This document shows positions 7,964-17,124 of a DNA stretch of 46,856 nucleotides, piece after piece (within the stretch, counting starts at the first letter, position 1; each line of letters begins with the position of its first letter). The notes under the pieces are model-generated. The model did no database searches, was not told the DNA's origin, and saw only the letters and a program-made list of their open reading frames with translations. Both the position numbers and the translations under genes were made by a program. Source of the DNA: Candidatus Zixiibacteriota bacterium (GTDB taxonomy: Bacteria > JAAXHH01); the NCBI GenBank assembly GCA_016867335.1, contig VGJU01000007.1:1-46856 (forward strand), written 5' to 3'.

Positions 7964-8565
7964 ATGACAAAAACCATCATTTAATTCTTGCGACTTTAAC
8001 GTTTGGAGTTGTCGGTGGGTGGGCTGAGGAGGAAGATGATCAAAACGAATCTGTAGTCGGATGTGAAGGCTAATATCCTAATCAAAAGAATTCGTTGTAC
8101 ATTTTTCCATATTCCGTGGGTTCCAGTTTTGTTGTAGGGCAGGGAAATTGTACCGATGGATCTCACAGTGATGATCAGAAATATGCATACGATTTTGATA
8201 TGCCTGTAGGTTCTAAGGTCATTGCGTCGCGTGCTGGTACCGTCCTTGCGGTTGAAGAAAGATTTGTTGACGGAAATCGAACTCCTGGTAAGGAAAACTT
8301 TGTGCTAATCCAACATAGCGATGGGACAGTCGCAGGATACTATCACCTCACACAAAATGGAGCGTTAGTCGAAGAAGGGAGCTGTGTAGATTTAGGTTCT
8401 GAAATTGCCATTAGCGGAGATACCGGAGATAGCTCTGAGCCGCACCTTCATTTTGAAGTTCTTGATTGTCGAGACGGTGATACACAACCCATAAACTTTC
8501 GAAATACCCGTGCCCACACAAATGGTCTTTTTGAAGGACAAAGTTATGAGGCGCTTCCTTTCTAA
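7964..8565 (+). pseudogene. M23-family peptidase, signal peptide region disrupted by frameshift (about 7980) and TAA (8071-8073)
   Basis: ATG ACA AAA ACC ATC ATT TAA; adding one T restores MTKTIILILATLTFGVVGGWAEEEDDQNESVVGCEG*YPNQKNSLYIFPYSVGSSF; downstream PVGSKVIASRAGTVLAVEE...LIQHSDGTVAGYYHL...GDTGDSSEPHLHFEV is M23/LytM-like. A TTG start at 8095 could still give a truncated protein. Confidence 0.65.
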
Positions 8566-8567
8566 AT

Positions 8568-8638
8568 ATGTATAACAAGTTGATCAACTCTTACGCTAAA
8601 GCATGCTGGAACACCGCTACGCGGCGCCCGTTATCTCC
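8568..8638 (+). repeat. attC-like site 4
   Basis: ATGTATAAC is the exact 9-nt reverse complement of cassette start GTTATACAT (7924-7932); CCGCTACGCGG loop; ends GTTATCTCC. Confidence 0.6.
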
Positions 8639-8812
8639 ACGTTGGGTACCCCACTTACACAACGGGAGGGAACAATATGGGCTGGAGACGGATCATCCTT
8701 CTTATGGCAGTGCTGGGTACATGGAGGGCGCGCCCGCGCCGCAGGTACCGACCACGGTCCAGTGGAGCGACACCGCGGCGAAAGAAGGGCAATGACGGGA
8801 GGAATTTGATTT

Positions 8813-9883
8813 GTGATCACCGATATTTCCGATCGCGCGTTTTCTTTTCATAAGCAGTATTCCATCTGTGACATGTTAGGGCTTAACCTGACACATCCAC
8901 GATTTCTCATCGACCACATTGACCTTGGTCGGCGTCAGAACGATACTTGTCGGGGAGATTTTATCAAGTTTAGGGAATGGGGTGTCGGGGTCGTCATGTG
9001 CAAAGGCGGTCCGGCGCTGTATGACGGCAATTTCGCTTCCGTCTGGCCCTCTCTGCCGGAATACCGTCCGGGGCGCGAAAACCGCGAACCCATGTATCTT
9101 TCTTCCGCGTTTAAAAATCCGACGCTGGTAACGCTTGCCGTGCTCGACCGATTTTTGTGCGATGTCGAACGTCATCCGGATAAAGTGACACTGGTTCGAT
9201 GTTATCAGGATATCGAGACCGCGCGCCGCGAGGGGAAGACCGCCGTGCTCATGGGATCCAACCGAAGCGACTGGTTTGGCGACGCACCGGGTGTGTTGCG
9301 TATGTTTGCCCGTTTGGGGTTGCGCATGATCACCCTCAATCAGTCGGGGCGCGAGATCGGATACGACGGGTACGACGACGCCCGTTCCGGCGGAAGGCTT
9401 ACCGAGACGGGCGTATGCATGATACGGGAGATGAACCGCTGTGGTATTCTGATCGATCTGGCGCATACCGGCGACGTATGCAGTCTCGACATCGTCGAAA
9501 CGTCGGAAAAGCCGGTGGTAGATACGCATTCCAACCCACGGACACTGGATCCGTCGCCTCGCAACACGTCCGACGAGGTCATGAAAGCCATCGCGGCTTC
9601 CGGCGGCATGCTCGGTATCATGCCGCCTATCTCACGGCCTCCGGGTGAGCGACCCTACGAAGGCGTGGCCGTCCATGAACTCGAAAAAACTCTGCGGTAT
9701 ATTCGGTATGCGGTGGATGTGATGGGGATCGAAGGAGTAGGAATCGGCACACATTTCAACACGGCCTGTATGTCGTGGATTACCGATGCGCTACTGAGAG
9801 ATGGGTTTACGGACCGGGATGTCGCCCGGATCATGGGTGAGAATTATCTACGGGTGCTCCAGGAGATTCTACCGGATGCCTGA
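8813..9883 (+). CDS. Membrane (renal) dipeptidase, peptidase M19 family
   Basis: 356-aa ORF: MITLNQSGREIGYDGYDD, GVCMIREMNRCGILIDLAHTGDVCSLDIVETSEKPVVDTHSNPRTL, GIGTHFN. Confidence 0.85.
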   Translation: MITDISDRAFSFHKQYSICDMLGLNLTHPRFLIDHIDLGRRQNDTCRGDFIKFREWGVGVVMCKGGPALYDGNFASVWPSLPEYRPGRENREPMYLSSAFKNPTLVTLAVLDRFLCDVERHPDKVTLVRCYQDIETARREGKTAVLMGSNRSDWFGDAPGVLRMFARLGLRMITLNQSGREIGYDGYDDARSGGRLTETGVCMIREMNRCGILIDLAHTGDVCSLDIVETSEKPVVDTHSNPRTLDPSPRNTSDEVMKAIAASGGMLGIMPPISRPPGERPYEGVAVHELEKTLRYIRYAVDVMGIEGVGIGTHFNTACMSWITDALLRDGFTDRDVARIMGENYLRVLQEILPDA

Positions 9884-9890
9884 TGTTTTC

Positions 9891-9910
9891 ACGGCGGTTG
9901 CGCCGTTTTT
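9891..9910 (+). terminator. Rho-independent terminator after the dipeptidase gene
   Basis: ACGGCG-GTTG-CGCCGTTTTT. Confidence 0.6.
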
Positions 9911-9960
9911 AGAACCTATTGGCAACTGTGAAACCCATCCGTCTGAGTCGTTCGGGTTTT

Positions 9961-11109
9961 CTACCTTGTGAATTTGGGCAGTACTTCGGTACCGAACCAC
10001 GCCAGATCCCGAAGGATGATGTCAGGGGGCATCGCCATGGCTCCGGCGCCAACAACGATTCGCTCCAGACCGGGAAACCGGTTTTCGATTTCGGATAGGC
10101 ATTCGAATACATGCTCCGGAGGACCGCATATCCAACTTCCTGCGCGGACCATGTCCCGGATGGTCGGAAGACCCGCTGTCGGCGCCTGTAAAGGGTCGAA
10201 AGTCGCCTGAATCTGCGTTTCGGTGAGACCGGGCATCATGCGTAGCGGGGCCAGCACTTTGACCTGTTCTTCGTACCATGTGGTCGCCTCTCGGATCGCC
10301 TGTTCCTGCGTGTCGGCTAAATGCACCTGCACCACGATAGCCAACCCTTCGCCCGGCAGCGTTTCGCGCCCGGCGCGGTGTAGCGCTTCCCGCCATTTCT
10401 TGACGATCTCATCCATGCGTCCCCCACTCGGTACGACCCCCTTGATGCCATGCCGAATCATAAAGTCGATGCCACGCGGACTGACGCTGACGATGGGCTG
10501 CCAGCATTCCACGGGACCACGAGGACGCGGCACCAAGGCGATTTCTTCTAGGATCCTCCCCCGGTGGACCACTTCGGGGGGAAGACGGTAGTATGTGCCG
10601 TGATGCGAAAACGACGGGTTGTTCCATGCCTTGAAAACGATTTCCACCTGTTCCTCGAAAAGCGCGCGATTGGCTTGGTCGTCGTCGAGGGGCGAGCCGA
10701 GCGTTTCGACTTCGCGGGGGATATAGCCGCGTCCGATTCCAAAACGAATCCGTCCTCCGGTAAGCCGGTCCGCCATGGCAAAATCTTCGGCAAGTCGAAG
10801 CGGATGCCATGCGGGAACGATGTTGAACATGCTACCGAAACGGAGTTGTTGCGTCTTTCCAGCCAGATACACGGCCAGCATCGGTATGTTGGGTATTATA
10901 CCGTATCCTTCGCGCTGAAAATGATGTTCGGCAAACCACAGCGTATCGTATCCGGCACGGTCCATCGTCCGCGCAAGATCGAGCGCTATGTCGAAGACCG
11001 AGGCGAGGTGTTCGTCGGATTCGCTTCGTTCGTCTACAGGAAGCCCGGCAAATCCGATATTCTGCAGGGCGACATGGCCGCCGTAAAAGTAGTCGAATCG
11101 CATCGTCAT
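9961..11109 (-). CDS. LLM-class flavin-dependent oxidoreductase (luciferase-like monooxygenase)
   Basis: RFDYFYGGHVALQ...ARTMDRAGYDTLWFAEHHFQREGYGIIPNIPMLAVYLAGKTQQLRFGSMFNIVPAWHPLRLAEDFAMADRLTGGRIRFGIGRGY. Confidence 0.9.
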   Translation of the reverse strand: MTMRFDYFYGGHVALQNIGFAGLPVDERSESDEHLASVFDIALDLARTMDRAGYDTLWFAEHHFQREGYGIIPNIPMLAVYLAGKTQQLRFGSMFNIVPAWHPLRLAEDFAMADRLTGGRIRFGIGRGYIPREVETLGSPLDDDQANRALFEEQVEIVFKAWNNPSFSHHGTYYRLPPEVVHRGRILEEIALVPRPRGPVECWQPIVSVSPRGIDFMIRHGIKGVVPSGGRMDEIVKKWREALHRAGRETLPGEGLAIVVQVHLADTQEQAIREATTWYEEQVKVLAPLRMMPGLTETQIQATFDPLQAPTAGLPTIRDMVRAGSWICGPPEHVFECLSEIENRFPGLERIVVGAGAMAMPPDIILRDLAWFGTEVLPKFTR

Positions 11110-12296
11110 GGTTGTTTCACGATTTGTACGGCGTTTCGGGTCTGTTCGTCCCAGTCCGGCTCCGCCGGGTGTCGGGGTGCCCACGCTACGGACATATAGC
11201 CGTTTTCGACTACGAGCGTTCCTTGACAGGTAAGATCGGTCTCGGCAGGGCGAGGTTGAAGTCCCATGTACGCCTCGAAAACCGGGTCGTTGCCGCTTGC
11301 CAGAATGACGTGAGGATCGCCGCCGTGGACGGGTACGCCAAAGGATTCGGCAAGTTGCGCCTGTTTGACCTGGCCTGTGATCCCGATGCCGCGCTGACGG
11401 ACGATGTCCGCGGCTTGCAAGGCAAGATACGGGGCGGTGTTAAAGGGCTGACCACCGATCGCACCAATCCATTCGAGCGTAAGCACGGGCAGGTCCAGCG
11501 CCGCGCACAGCTTGCGCAAGCTCATGATGTCGTAGTCCTGAAGCGGTTCTTCGATCCATTCGTACTGAAGCCGCTCCAACGCGCGTCCTATACGGATCGC
11601 CTCTTCGCAGGTGTACGACTCCACCGGATCGTGAAACAGCATAAATCCCTTGCCCATCGCGGCACGCAGTTCGGTCGCCATCTCGATGTTGTTTTTGACG
11701 CCTCGATACCAGTGGTCCTTACCCCCCTTGAACCCCTGTTCACGGCACCGGACCGCACTCGTCACGATATCGTCTATCGTAGTGCCACCGATAAGTCCGT
11801 AGGCGGGGACCTGTTCTCGGCACCCTCCCAGGAGTTTGTAGATCGGGAGACAAGCATAGCGGCTTGCCAAGTCCCAGAGCATTCGGTCGATGACGTCCAA
11901 CAACCGTCGGCCGGTATAGTGAAACCGCTGTGCCATCCAGAACCGTTGCCAGACCAGTTCGCGGTCAAAAACATCGACGTCTATGAGCATGTGTCCGTAG
12001 CGGGCATGAAAGGCGTGGGCTTCCCACACCAGTTCTTCGACGCTGAACCCCCATGAATAGGTCGTGTAGGCGTCCATGTCTCCGTCGGTGATTAGTCTAA
12101 GCGTCATGACATAGCTTCGGGATGGGGCGTCTGCTTTGATTTCGATGTCCGGCGAGGGCAGACCTGCTCCGCCGGAATGGGTGAATACACCCGAATATCC
12201 GGGTGCTACGGGCATGATAAACCCGCGCACTGCCGATTCGGAACGGAGAACAGGTGTCGTTTCCGTGATATAAAAGACAATATCTTTGATCAGCAT
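11106..12296 (-). CDS. Mandelate racemase/muconate lactonizing enzyme (enolase superfamily)
   Basis: LWDLASRYACLPIYKLLGG, GFKGGKDHWYRG, EWIEEPLQDYD, GITGQVKQAQLAESFGVPVHGGDP; 4-nt overlap with the LLM gene. Confidence 0.85.
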   Translation of the reverse strand: MLIKDIVFYITETTPVLRSESAVRGFIMPVAPGYSGVFTHSGGAGLPSPDIEIKADAPSRSYVMTLRLITDGDMDAYTTYSWGFSVEELVWEAHAFHARYGHMLIDVDVFDRELVWQRFWMAQRFHYTGRRLLDVIDRMLWDLASRYACLPIYKLLGGCREQVPAYGLIGGTTIDDIVTSAVRCREQGFKGGKDHWYRGVKNNIEMATELRAAMGKGFMLFHDPVESYTCEEAIRIGRALERLQYEWIEEPLQDYDIMSLRKLCAALDLPVLTLEWIGAIGGQPFNTAPYLALQAADIVRQRGIGITGQVKQAQLAESFGVPVHGGDPHVILASGNDPVFEAYMGLQPRPAETDLTCQGTLVVENGYMSVAWAPRHPAEPDWDEQTRNAVQIVKQP

Positions 12297-12317
12297 GAAG
12301 CCCTGCTCCCTTTCCCA

Positions 12318-13244
12318 TTAGATATTATGTTCTATTTTCCCGAATGTGTTTTCGAGACATTGGCGAACTCTTTCCACTCCGTCCATATCGCGTGGCTGAA
12401 ACGGCGACGTAAAAGCGTCAGGATACAACCCGTACAGGTATAGCGCCGCCTTGACGCTAAACAACCAACCTAACTCAACGGCTTTGCCAAGCCACGGGTC
12501 TTCATACCGGAAGACCATCTGCCAAGCGTCGTCATATCGGCGCTCGACAAGCAGACGATAAAACGTTAGCGCGATATCGGGGCGAAACGGCGCGATAGGA
12601 CACAAATATGCGGGCGAACCGATCTGATAGCCAAAGGCAAAATTGCGCATCTGACCGCCGCTAATCACCGCAAAATCGCAACCTGTCGTTGCCCGGATAC
12701 AGTCGTAGTAATAGTAAAACTGGTCTTCGTCGTTTTTCATGCCCACGATATGGGGGCGTTTGGCCAGCGCCGCCACGACATCCACCGGAACCGCGCCGCC
12801 TCCCCCGCTGTTGCACCACAGCAACAACGGAATCGACGAGGCATCCTCTATCGCGTCGAAATATCCGACAAATCGGACGGGATCCGATTGCACTCCCCAT
12901 GGGTTGATCTGCACCTTTACTGCGTCGGCGCCGACACGGTCCGCATGGGCGAGAAAATTTTGGCAGGTCTTGGGCGGCCACAATCCGGTAGCGGTAATAA
13001 ACAGCGCCCGTCCGTCAATCTCCTCGGCCAACTCGGCGGTCAATCGATAGATGTCCTCGTCGCTGATCCACGCATACTCGCTGCTTCCATACGTCAGCAA
13101 CAACACCGGAACGCCCTGCTCGCACAGCCAGGCGGCATACCTCCGCACCGCCCCGTAATCGACTTCGCCATCGGGTGTAAAACACAGATTGATCGGAACC
13201 ACCGGTCCTTTGAGCCGGTTTACTACTTGAATACCTCGATCCAT
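12318..13244 (-). CDS. Dihydrodipicolinate synthase/N-acetylneuraminate lyase family (DapA superfamily) aldolase
   Basis: GPVVPINLCFTPDGEVDYGAVRRYAAWLCEQGVPVLLLTYGSSEYAWISDEDIYRLTAELAEE, ADAVKVQINPW, IVGMKNDEDQF; RBS AGGAGAGGA before ATG 13244. Confidence 0.8.
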   Translation of the reverse strand: MDRGIQVVNRLKGPVVPINLCFTPDGEVDYGAVRRYAAWLCEQGVPVLLLTYGSSEYAWISDEDIYRLTAELAEEIDGRALFITATGLWPPKTCQNFLAHADRVGADAVKVQINPWGVQSDPVRFVGYFDAIEDASSIPLLLWCNSGGGGAVPVDVVAALAKRPHIVGMKNDEDQFYYYYDCIRATTGCDFAVISGGQMRNFAFGYQIGSPAYLCPIAPFRPDIALTFYRLLVERRYDDAWQMVFRYEDPWLGKAVELGWLFSVKAALYLYGLYPDAFTSPFQPRDMDGVERVRQCLENTFGKIEHNI

Positions 13245-13267
13245 AGCATTTCCTCTCCTGTTTTGGG

Positions 13268-13633
13268 TCAAAACCCACCCGTCGAAAGCAACACAAGCGT
13301 ACAGGCTTCCTCCACCCGGATACCTTTCTGTTCCAGTCGTTTCATCAGAACCGGATTCTCAGCGCCGGGGTTGAAAATCACCCGTCCGGGACGCAGATGC
13401 AAGATAGCCTCGGCAACCGACATCGAAGCCTCCAAAGACACATACACGGTCAGGGTATCGACCGGCTCGGTTACCTCATCCAAAGAAGATACGACAGGAA
13501 GTCCTTCGATGATCTTCTCGACAGGATGCACCGGCGTCACCCGGTAGTCACGTTGCAACAGCATCCGCACCGCCCGGTTGGCGTATCGCTCCGGTTTCGA
13601 ACTTGCGCCTAAGACTACAATATGGCGTTTCAT
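13268..13633 (-). CDS. CoA-binding domain protein (YccU-like)
   Basis: VVLGASSKPERYANRAVRMLLQRDYRVTPVHPVEKIIEGLPVVSSLDEVTEPVDTLTVYV...RPGRVIFNPGAENPVLMKRLEQKGIRVEEACTLVLL. Confidence 0.85.
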   Translation of the reverse strand: MKRHIVVLGASSKPERYANRAVRMLLQRDYRVTPVHPVEKIIEGLPVVSSLDEVTEPVDTLTVYVSLEASMSVAEAILHLRPGRVIFNPGAENPVLMKRLEQKGIRVEEACTLVLLSTGGF

Positions 13634-13653
13634 AGGAGTTTTACGGTTGAAAA

Positions 13654-14319
13654 TCAGTACGTCCCGCCCTCGTGTGTTCCGGCGGGGCAGTACAGACAGA
13701 CGATGTTGCGCCGGGGAAGACCGTTTACCAAGTTCTCGCCCCGGTGGGGTAGATGGCTGATTAAGATAACAACGTCTCCCGCTGCCGGATATAGTTTTAC
13801 TTCGGGACCAAACGGCGCGTCTCCGGTATCGGGTCGAAACGCCGGGGCAGTCAACACTTCCGGACGACGGTGCGCGCCGGGTGGTACTTTGAGAAACCCC
13901 GTCTCCGGTGTCAGCGTATCCAGATAAAAGGTGGTATGCGCGCAAACGTGAGGCGGGTGGACCGGTCGCTGGTCCGGCGGCAACGAACCGTATGCTATCC
14001 AGCGGGCGTCGTCCCAATGCCACGGCTGACAGTACGCACCGGGCGTTTTATGCCCCGCCAGCCGGTAGAAAACATAATCTGCCTTTAGCGTGTGAGCCAG
14101 TATGCCATTCACCCCCGGGTGACGGATCAGCTCCGCAAACACCGGATCACGGAACGACGCATGCGTATATACTTCGTTGCCGTCACCTGCGCGCCGATCG
14201 GGCTGTCCTATGGCGTCATAGGCGTTCCGGATGCGTTCTAACTGGTCGGCAGACAGCGCCCCTCGGACCACAAGATACCCATCCTGCCAAAGTCGCTCGG
14301 CATATTCGGTGTCGGTCAT
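13654..14319 (-). CDS. Phytanoyl-CoA dioxygenase (PhyH) family protein
   Basis: LWQDGYLVVRGALSADQLERIRNAYDAIG, QPWHWDDARWIAYG, GFLKVPPGAHRRPEV, GDVVILISHLPHRGENLV. Confidence 0.85.
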   Translation of the reverse strand: MTDTEYAERLWQDGYLVVRGALSADQLERIRNAYDAIGQPDRRAGDGNEVYTHASFRDPVFAELIRHPGVNGILAHTLKADYVFYRLAGHKTPGAYCQPWHWDDARWIAYGSLPPDQRPVHPPHVCAHTTFYLDTLTPETGFLKVPPGAHRRPEVLTAPAFRPDTGDAPFGPEVKLYPAAGDVVILISHLPHRGENLVNGLPRRNIVCLYCPAGTHEGGTY

Positions 14320-14381
14320 CTCAGCACGCTCCCGGAACCTATCCGTTGATGTTACCCTTATACTTCAATCCAAAATCCCTA

Positions 14382-15163
14382 TCACGCTTTCTCCGGAAAA
14401 GGTAGTCCCACGCGCGCCCGCACATTGGGCGGTCTCAGAATGGCACGCTGAAGATCGGTCGTCGCCAGATCGCGGTAGTGCGCAATGGTGTCAAAACTCT
14501 CCCATGCGGCATGCCCCGGCGCGTATTTGTACAACAGCGCCCGAAAACGACGATCCGACTCCCATCGGCGAAGCCCAAAAGAAAGCGCTTCCGTATAGAT
14601 CAGCGCATCGCCCGCCCGAAGAACCGGATTTACGACCAAGTGCGAGTCGATGGAAGGGCGGTAATGTACGTTGGCCTTATGGCTCCCCGGCACACAAACA
14701 AATCCGCCTGTACCGCCGTCCTCCGGCTCAAGCACGTACATCACGACGATCATGCCGTGTACATACGTCCGTTCGTTCCCGGGTTAGGCGGAGCGTCGCC
14801 CGGCGGATAGGCGGATACCCACTGATACTCGTGCTGGCCATGATCGGACCTTGATCCGGTCGTCAGATGGCCCGAAGCCTCGCTTGACCGGGTCATCTCG
14901 ATGCCATAGGCATGGTCGAGCCGGAGCCAGTTGTTGAGCATATGATGGATGATCCACAGGGTCCGGGGGCGAGCCATCAGGTCCATAAAAAACGAATCGC
15001 GTTCCATAAACCCGAACGAGTACGGATAGTGGGGATACGGGGTCTTCTCCTGTGGACAATCCCCCAGAATATCGCCGCTCCGGCGTACTTCCTCCGGCGA
15101 CAACATCTCCCGATAGACGATATAGCCGTTCAGATCGAATTCGTATATCTCCGCTTCGGTCAT
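14382..15163 (-). pseudogene. PhyH family dioxygenase split by an apparent 1-bp deletion near 14757
   Basis: ORF 14750-15163 ends GRMYTA*; ORF 14382-14753 starts MIVVMYVLEPEDGGTGGFVCVPGSHK; one extra A in ATGTACACGGC restores GRMYNGMIVVMYVLEPEDGG. Confidence 0.75.
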
Positions 15164-15393
15164 ATAGAAGTCTCGTCTGTTAGAAAATGTGCGTAAGGGG
15201 ACGGATGGTACAGAACCTCGATGGTCTTAGCCTGGAGCAAAAGGCCGGAAAATACCATAAAACTACCCTTCCCTTATGTCAACAGGAAACGCGGTTTGGG
15301 GCGCGCGATACAACGGGTTGGAGCTTGACACGAGAGGCTACAAGGCGCTTTTTAGCCCAAAATTCAAATTCAAAAATCCAAAATGGACCTATT

Positions 15394-17100
15394 ATGCTCA
15401 ACACCTCTCCTTTTCGTCTCGAAGCGCTTGTAGATTTTCCCGACGACGCTCTTGCCGCCGGACAACCACTGACACCTGCCCACCTCGACGCCATGATGGC
15501 CCGCCTGGCGGCGTGCGGCGTGCGCCGGGTAAGCTGGGCCACCTACGGCGACGGTCACGGCGGATATTTTATTCCGAGCGGGCTTGATGCCCAGTGGGCC
15601 CAATACGCGGAAACACTGCGGATACTGGAAAACCCGCTTCGCGTGGCCGTAGAGGCCGGTCATCGACACGGCATAGAGGTATACGGCTATTTTAAACCCT
15701 ATGAGACCGGTGCGGCGCTTGTTTTTCCCGACGGATCCCCGGAAGCGCGCACCTATGGGCGTCTCTGGCAGGTAGGCGGATACCTGACTTGGCTCGACCC
15801 GTTTGTCGTCAATCACCCCGATCTACGTATCCGGCGGCGGACCGGCGACTTGCGTCCCGGTGTCGAACATGCGCCTGTATGCGCCATCCGGCTTGCCAAA
15901 CAGGACGACAGCCCGACACGGCTCACCGGCGAACGTCTCCAAATATGGACCAGCCCTCAAAATTATCGCTATCGCCGAGCGGATGTCTCCTTCCAAACCC
16001 GTGAAGCCATAGAACCCGCTCCTGCCGACGTATACGATGTGGACGGCAACATAGTCACCCGAAAAGACGCACCTGTCCGCACCTTGACCCTGTCCGGTTT
16101 TACGCTTGAAGATCCCTATATTCTCATCACGACTGATTTCAAAGATGGCTCCGGTGATTTTAAAAACACAGGGTTGGCCCTTATGACCGCCTTTGACGCC
16201 CAAGGGCGCGAGATTCCCGGCGTGTTTGCCTCGGGCGCGGCCATCTGGGAAGGCGACCGTGTGGACTTCCGATCATGGGGGTTGATTTTCGATATGGGTT
16301 GGACGCGCCAGACGGTCTGTCTGGATACCCCAAACGATGGCGCATCGGAAAAGGTGGGTTACGGGGCGGGGCGTAGCGGTCTTATCGCCTTTTCACGCGG
16401 TCGCAACGAATATCTGCCCGGTGCGTTGTGCGAAACCGATCCCGATGTGCAGGCGTTCTGGCTTTCATGGGTCGACGAGATGATCGCCGCCGGTGTCGAC
16501 GGAGTGGATATGCGGGTCGAAAACCACAGCACGCATACCGATTACCCGGAAGAGTACGGGTTCAACCCGGTTGTGCTCGACCTTGCGGAACGCCGCAATC
16601 CCAACAACCCGTATGCAACGGTTCCGGAGGTGCGCGGCGACGCCTATACAGCTTTTCTCCGCGAAGCGAAACGACGGATACACAGCGCCGGAAAACGTAT
16701 GCGAATCAATCTCAACGTGGACTTTTTCCGCCCCGACCCGCCTGCTAGCCGGTTACCCGCCTATCCGCTCAACATCCGCTTTGACTGGATGCGGTGGGTC
16801 GAAGAGGGATTGCTGGATGAGGCCATCCTACGGTTTTTTCATCTGCCGTTTGATGGTATTTTTGACGATTCCGTGGCACGGGCGATGTGCGATGCCTGTA
16901 GCCGTAAACATATTCCTGTTGTGGTAAATCGATATGTCAACGATCGCTACGAAGAGGAGTTCGACCAAATCACACAGTCAGGTCGTTTTGACGGATTTAT
17001 CCTATATGAAACGGCCGTTTTTCTCAAATTAGAAGAAACGGGCTGGCAGATGACAAGCGTTCCGGTGGAAAAGGTTTGTCGGAAAATGTCACGCACATAG
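15394..17100 (+). CDS. TIM-barrel glycoside-hydrolase-like protein
   Basis: 568 aa from ATG 15394; GVRRVSWATYGDGHG, AVEAGHRHGIEVYGYFKPYETG, MIAAGVDGVDMRVENHSTHTDYPEEYGFNPVV, FLREAKRRIHSAGKRMRINLNVDFF. Confidence 0.6.
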   Translation: MLNTSPFRLEALVDFPDDALAAGQPLTPAHLDAMMARLAACGVRRVSWATYGDGHGGYFIPSGLDAQWAQYAETLRILENPLRVAVEAGHRHGIEVYGYFKPYETGAALVFPDGSPEARTYGRLWQVGGYLTWLDPFVVNHPDLRIRRRTGDLRPGVEHAPVCAIRLAKQDDSPTRLTGERLQIWTSPQNYRYRRADVSFQTREAIEPAPADVYDVDGNIVTRKDAPVRTLTLSGFTLEDPYILITTDFKDGSGDFKNTGLALMTAFDAQGREIPGVFASGAAIWEGDRVDFRSWGLIFDMGWTRQTVCLDTPNDGASEKVGYGAGRSGLIAFSRGRNEYLPGALCETDPDVQAFWLSWVDEMIAAGVDGVDMRVENHSTHTDYPEEYGFNPVVLDLAERRNPNNPYATVPEVRGDAYTAFLREAKRRIHSAGKRMRINLNVDFFRPDPPASRLPAYPLNIRFDWMRWVEEGLLDEAILRFFHLPFDGIFDDSVARAMCDACSRKHIPVVVNRYVNDRYEEEFDQITQSGRFDGFILYETAVFLKLEETGWQMTSVPVEKVCRKMSRT

Positions 17101-17124
17101 TCCTGCCGCCGATGATGGCCCGAC

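Larger units (their letters stand above)
3890..8800 (+). mobile_element. Integron-type gene cassette array without an integrase in the window (CALIN-like), partly decayed
   Basis: Series of short same-strand cargo ORFs separated by attC-like sites with matched core sequences, between recA and a dipeptidase gene. Confidence 0.65.

Noticed and set aside
15357-15386. AAAATTCAAATTCAAAAATCCAAAATGG tract as a CRISPR or tandem repeat
   Set aside because: Too short and irregular; only a low-complexity leader before the glycosidase-like gene. No CRISPR array found in the window.
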